A stretch of 24,871 nt of DNA from Ignavibacteria bacterium UBA2333 (GTDB lineage Bacteria; Bacteroidota; Ignavibacteria; Kapaibacteriales; Kapaibacteriaceae), in assembly GCA_002344895.1 (NCBI GenBank), contig DDUR01000064.1, positions 1 to 24,871 on the forward strand. The letters are read 5' to 3'. Below, in pieces: positions 23,154 to 24,871 of this stretch. A program made the position numbers and the translations under genes. Position 1 is the stretch's first letter. Each line of letters begins with the position of its first letter. Under the pieces are notes generated by a model. That model searched no databases. It saw only the letters and a list, made by a program, of their open reading frames with translations, and was not told the DNA's origin.

Positions 23154-23732
23154 CTACCGGAGCGTTACGGAGAAATTTACTGCCATCAGGTGGCTACGGT
23201 TCGGTCCAAGACCGACGGACAGGTCTTCATCCACACTAAAGTCATACAGATGTGCCCCAACGTAGGAATCAACGGCAGCCAGGGCATATGTCACCACAAA
23301 GATCAGCCCCGATACATCACGTGCATCACGAAACGACTCGCGTTGCCGTTGTAATCGTGTGATCTCAAACGCTGACGCACCGGATTCTTGGGCGGCTGTA
23401 ACGGCGACGTCTGCGTTGTTAAATGACGAATTATTCGAAAAAAACAGGACCGCTGTTACTGCAGCAGTTCCGGTGAAGATGGGGATCTTCCAATACTGTT
23501 CGTTATACAACTGTCCGGCACCAGGTAATAGTAACGAATACAGCACGGCCGTTGTTGGTGACTTCGTTAACACCTCTGTGGCGGGTACCTGTGCAGAATC
23601 ACCAGAGGGAGCTACGGAATCCACACGGACCTGCATCAATGAGCGTACTGTTGGCTCTGCGCTACGTGCATTGGTAAACCCGCCGATCGCGACAACCATC
23701 ATGCAGACCCAGAGAACTCTCAGCGTTTGCAT
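23154..23732 (-). CDS. DUF5683 membrane protein
   Basis: Predicted exported or membrane protein of 192 aa. A signal peptide (MQTLRVLWVCMMVVAIGGFTNARS) is followed by a polar stretch and the family block LYSLLLPGAGQLYNEQYWKIPIFTGTAAVTAVLFF (about 65-100), which is characteristic of DUF5683 proteins of Bacteroidota and relatives. A second hydrophobic segment (VSGLIFVVTYALAAVDSYVGAHL) holds the usual DxYVdAHL-like pattern. The C terminus is a strand-rich tail. Molecular function is not known. Its start lies inside the last codons of ridA (13-base overlap), and ompA follows after 25 bases. Confidence 0.85.
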   Translation of the reverse strand: MQTLRVLWVCMMVVAIGGFTNARSAEPTVRSLMQVRVDSVAPSGDSAQVPATEVLTKSPTTAVLYSLLLPGAGQLYNEQYWKIPIFTGTAAVTAVLFFSNNSSFNNADVAVTAAQESGASAFEITRLQRQRESFRDARDVSGLIFVVTYALAAVDSYVGAHLYDFSVDEDLSVGLGPNRSHLMAVNFSVTLR

Positions 23733-24100
23733 GCGATAACTTCAATCTCAACGATGGCGTCCTTTGGCAAACGAGAAACCTCCACGGTTGTGCGTGCGGG
23801 ACGATGGTCACCGAACTCCGAACCGTAGACAGCATTCATTTCCTGGAAGTCACCCATGTTCGTCAGATAAACCGTTGTCTTGACAACATCGTTTAGGGTA
23901 AGACCTTGAGCGGCGAGTACGGCGCGAATATTCCTGAACACCGCCGTTGTTTGTTCGGCAGCAGAACCACCCAAGAACATCCCAGCCGTATCGAGTGCAA
24001 TCTGTCCACTCAGAAACACTGGCATCCCATCACAGACGGCTCCGTGTGAATACGGTCCAATAGCGGCGGGTGCACCTTCAGCTAAAAACGTTGTGGGCAT
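23720..24100 (-). CDS. ridA: RidA-family enamine/imine deaminase
   Basis: RidA hydrolyses reactive enamines and imines (for example 2-aminoacrylate) to keto acids and ammonia. From the ATG at 24100 the protein has 126 aa, the normal length, with AIGPYSHGAVCDGMPVFLSGQIALD at the start, the catalytic-site Arg103 in PARTTVEVSRLPKDAIVEIEVIA and the family block NIRAVLAAQGLTLNDVVKTTVYLTNM. The frame remains open 51 codons upstream to an ATG at 24253, adding a basic and Cys-rich stretch that ends in a hydrophobic, lipobox-like VIFCFLCCSLFAC; this could export the enzyme as a lipoprotein or be untranslated. It contains the 15-bp repeats described separately. I prefer the short form. Confidence 0.88.
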   Translation of the reverse strand: MPTTFLAEGAPAAIGPYSHGAVCDGMPVFLSGQIALDTAGMFLGGSAAEQTTAVFRNIRAVLAAQGLTLNDVVKTTVYLTNMGDFQEMNAVYGSEFGDHRPARTTVEVSRLPKDAIVEIEVIACKR

Positions 24101-24142
24101 GGTTTGGCAGGCAAAGAGTGAACAACACAGGAAACAGAAAAT

Positions 24143-24184
24143 GACAAGTTGACAGGGGAGAGATTGACAAGAAAGAGATTGACG
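24143..24184 (+). repeat. 15-bp direct repeats upstream of ridA
   Basis: GACAGGGGAGAGATT (24151-24165) and GACAAGAAAGAGATT (24166-24180) agree at 12 of 15 positions; partial units GACAAGTT (24143-24150) and GACG (24181-24184) flank them. Three TTGAC words lie exactly 15 bp apart. If the region is translated on the minus strand, it encodes QSLSC-QSLPC. Confidence 0.6.
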
Positions 24185-24270
24185 TCGAAGGGGGCAAAAC
24201 GGGCGAATGGGAACTCTGCGTAACGGTAGGATTCGTGAGATTATTCTGCGCATGACGCTTACATTCCTGA

Positions 24271-24591
24271 CTAATCTGTCGAATCACGTCGGATAATGTA
24301 GACATCCTCACCAGGACGCACATATCCATATCGTTCACGAGCTAGTCGTTCAATCTCCGTCGTATCCGTCTCCAGACGCTTTACGATAGCCCGTAACGAA
24401 TCAACACTATACCGTGCCTCCGTAATCCGAACATTCAGCGCATCAACATCACCTTCGAGCTTCACGCGAGTGAACACACCGTAGGGACTCAGCAGAACAA
24501 AGGCCACAACAATCGTTGTCAGCACAACAATGACGATCAGCCGCTTTCGCGTCATCGTCTTCTTCTGCGTTGCCACTCCTACCTTTGCCAT
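24271..24591 (-). CDS. DivIC/FtsB-like septum formation initiator
   Basis: Single-pass division protein of 106 aa, expected to join the FtsL/FtsQ (DivIB) complex that activates septal peptidoglycan synthesis. A basic N terminus (MAKVGVATQKKTMTRKR) precedes one membrane helix (about 18-34, LIVIVVLTTIVVAFVLL), a periplasmic coiled coil (about 42-80) and the family C-terminal block IERLARERYGYVRPGEDVYII (80-100). The ATG at 24591 is chosen because all three minus-strand frames upstream are open only through a 10-bp tandem repeat that encodes no domain. TAACTTCG stands three bases before this ATG. Bacteroidota relatives often have eno upstream; here the contig ends first. Confidence 0.85.
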   Translation of the reverse strand: MAKVGVATQKKTMTRKRLIVIVVLTTIVVAFVLLSPYGVFTRVKLEGDVDALNVRITEARYSVDSLRAIVKRLETDTTEIERLARERYGYVRPGEDVYIIRRDSTD

Positions 24592-24594
24592 GTA

Positions 24595-24602
24595 CGAAGT
24601 TA
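24595..24602 (-). promoter_or_regulatory. TAnnTTCG box before divIC-like gene
   Basis: The minus strand reads TAACTTCG, TAC, ATG. It is the same octamer as before mgtE. It sits at the very edge of the 10-bp tandem repeat, so the repeat would occupy the promoter's upstream region. Confidence 0.4.
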
Positions 24603-24770
24603 CGATGACGCAGGGTGACGCGAGTTGACGCCGGGTGACGCCGGGTGACGCAGGATGACGCCGGGTGACGCAGGATGACGCCGGGTGACGCCGGGTGACG
24701 CCGGGTGACGCTGAGTGACGCTGGGTGACGCCGGGTGACGCTGGGTGACGCAGGCCGACGCTGGGTGACA
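24601..24770 (+). repeat. 10-bp tandem repeat, about 17 copies
   Basis: Seventeen adjoining 10-base units of the form C(C/T/A)GGGTGACG run without any length change; seven units are exactly CCGGGTGACG, and variants include CAGGATGACG and CTGGGTGACG. The first (TACGATGACG) and last units are the most diverged, as in arrays that turn over in the middle. The array contains no stop on the minus strand, so it keeps three frames open there as SPGVTRRHPA-type peptides; these are artefacts. Confidence 0.95.
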
Positions 24771-24772
24771 CT

Positions 24773-24812
24773 GGGTGTTCGCTGCGCTTGGCGTGGTGTT
24801 CGCTTTGCGAAC
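24773..24812 (+). repeat. GTGTTCGCT repeat pair at the right edge
   Basis: GTGTTCGCT occurs at 24775-24783 and 24796-24804, 21 bp apart as at 5394/5415. The second copy forms a perfect hairpin, GTTCGC-TTT-GCGAAC (24798-24812). The first copy is fused to the last unit of the 10-bp array through the shared GGGTG. Confidence 0.7.
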
Positions 24813-24814
24813 GG

Positions 24815-24871
24815 CTTTCCCCCATCTTCCCCCACCTTCCCTCATCTTCCCCCATCTTCCCCCATCTTCCC
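24815..24871 (+). repeat. C-rich 10-bp tandem repeat at contig end
   Basis: Five units of CCCATCTTCC (24821-24870; variants CCCACCTTCC and CTCATCTTCC) plus partial units run to the last base. The array is therefore cut by the contig edge and its true length is unknown. The period, 10 bp, equals that of the neighbouring GGGTGACG array. Confidence 0.9.

Noticed and set aside
24601..24770. CRISPR array
   Set aside because: The units are contiguous 10-mers with no spacers, and no cas gene is present.
24271..24855. Long minus-strand reading frames through the right-edge repeats (three frames, histidine- and serine-rich repeat peptides)
   Set aside because: A 10-bp unit without stops keeps all three frames open at once; no domain or ribosome site is seen, and the divIC-like start at 24591 explains the real gene.
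1..24871. tRNA, rRNA, prophage, integrase or toxin-antitoxin genes
   Set aside because: None was recognised by reading both strands; all sizeable frames are explained by the listed genes or their shadows.

Overview
The window is a 24.9 kb chromosomal fragment, probably a whole contig. Its first 14 bases are the end of an Illumina sequencing adapter, and both edges fall in repeats. The gene content suggests a Gram-negative member of the Bacteroidota-Chlorobiota superphylum, perhaps Kapabacteria- or Ignavibacteria-like; the exact lineage is a guess. The pointers are DUF5683 and DUF6263-like proteins, a MacAB/TolC envelope system, an OmpA protein with an N-terminal barrel, and start-proximal boxes of the form TAnnTTTG, the known Bacteroidota -7 promoter element. 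No tRNA, rRNA, CRISPR array, transposase or phage gene was seen. No gene-free stretch exceeds 300 bases.

Layout, left to right. (1) feoA-feoB ferrous iron uptake on the minus strand (36-2164). Facing away from it on the plus strand are a Y-family DNA polymerase (2293-3519) and a small four-helix-bundle protein (3592-3966). (2) An MgtE magnesium channel on the minus strand (3985-5367). (3) A minus-strand block, 5461-15069, that reads in transcription order: typA/bipA whose frame runs on into a DUF6263-like exported protein, a second related exported protein, a TolC-like channel, a MacA-like adaptor, a MacB-type ATPase and two MacB-type permeases. This is a complete tripartite ABC efflux or export system behind a translational GTPase. 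(4) A tightly overlapping minus-strand operon, 15134-19886: recR, a SAM methyltransferase, a lipoprotein, a small membrane protein, a second related lipoprotein, and a GT-C type membrane glycosyltransferase with a TPR-like tail. (5) Divergent from recR, a pspA/IM30-ybjN-like pair on the plus strand (20008-21134). (6) A minus-strand envelope group, 21206-24591: a DivIC/FtsB-like division protein, RidA, a DUF5683 protein and an OmpA-family protein with two OmpA-like domains.

Most genes act in the cell envelope: metal uptake, efflux, peptidoglycan anchoring, division, lipoproteins and membrane stress. Four observations deserve attention. First, the typA frame continues without a stop into an exported protein, across an A7 run where a -1 shift would end TypA at its normal length. 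Second, TAnnTTTG or TAnnTTCG boxes lie only 3-8 bases before several start codons, which implies leaderless mRNAs. Third, an intergenic repeat with a GTGTTCGCT core occurs at three sites, twice as a pair spaced exactly 21 bp and linked to C-rich or 10-bp tandem repeats. Fourth, about 17 copies of a 10-bp unit stand directly upstream of the divIC-like gene.
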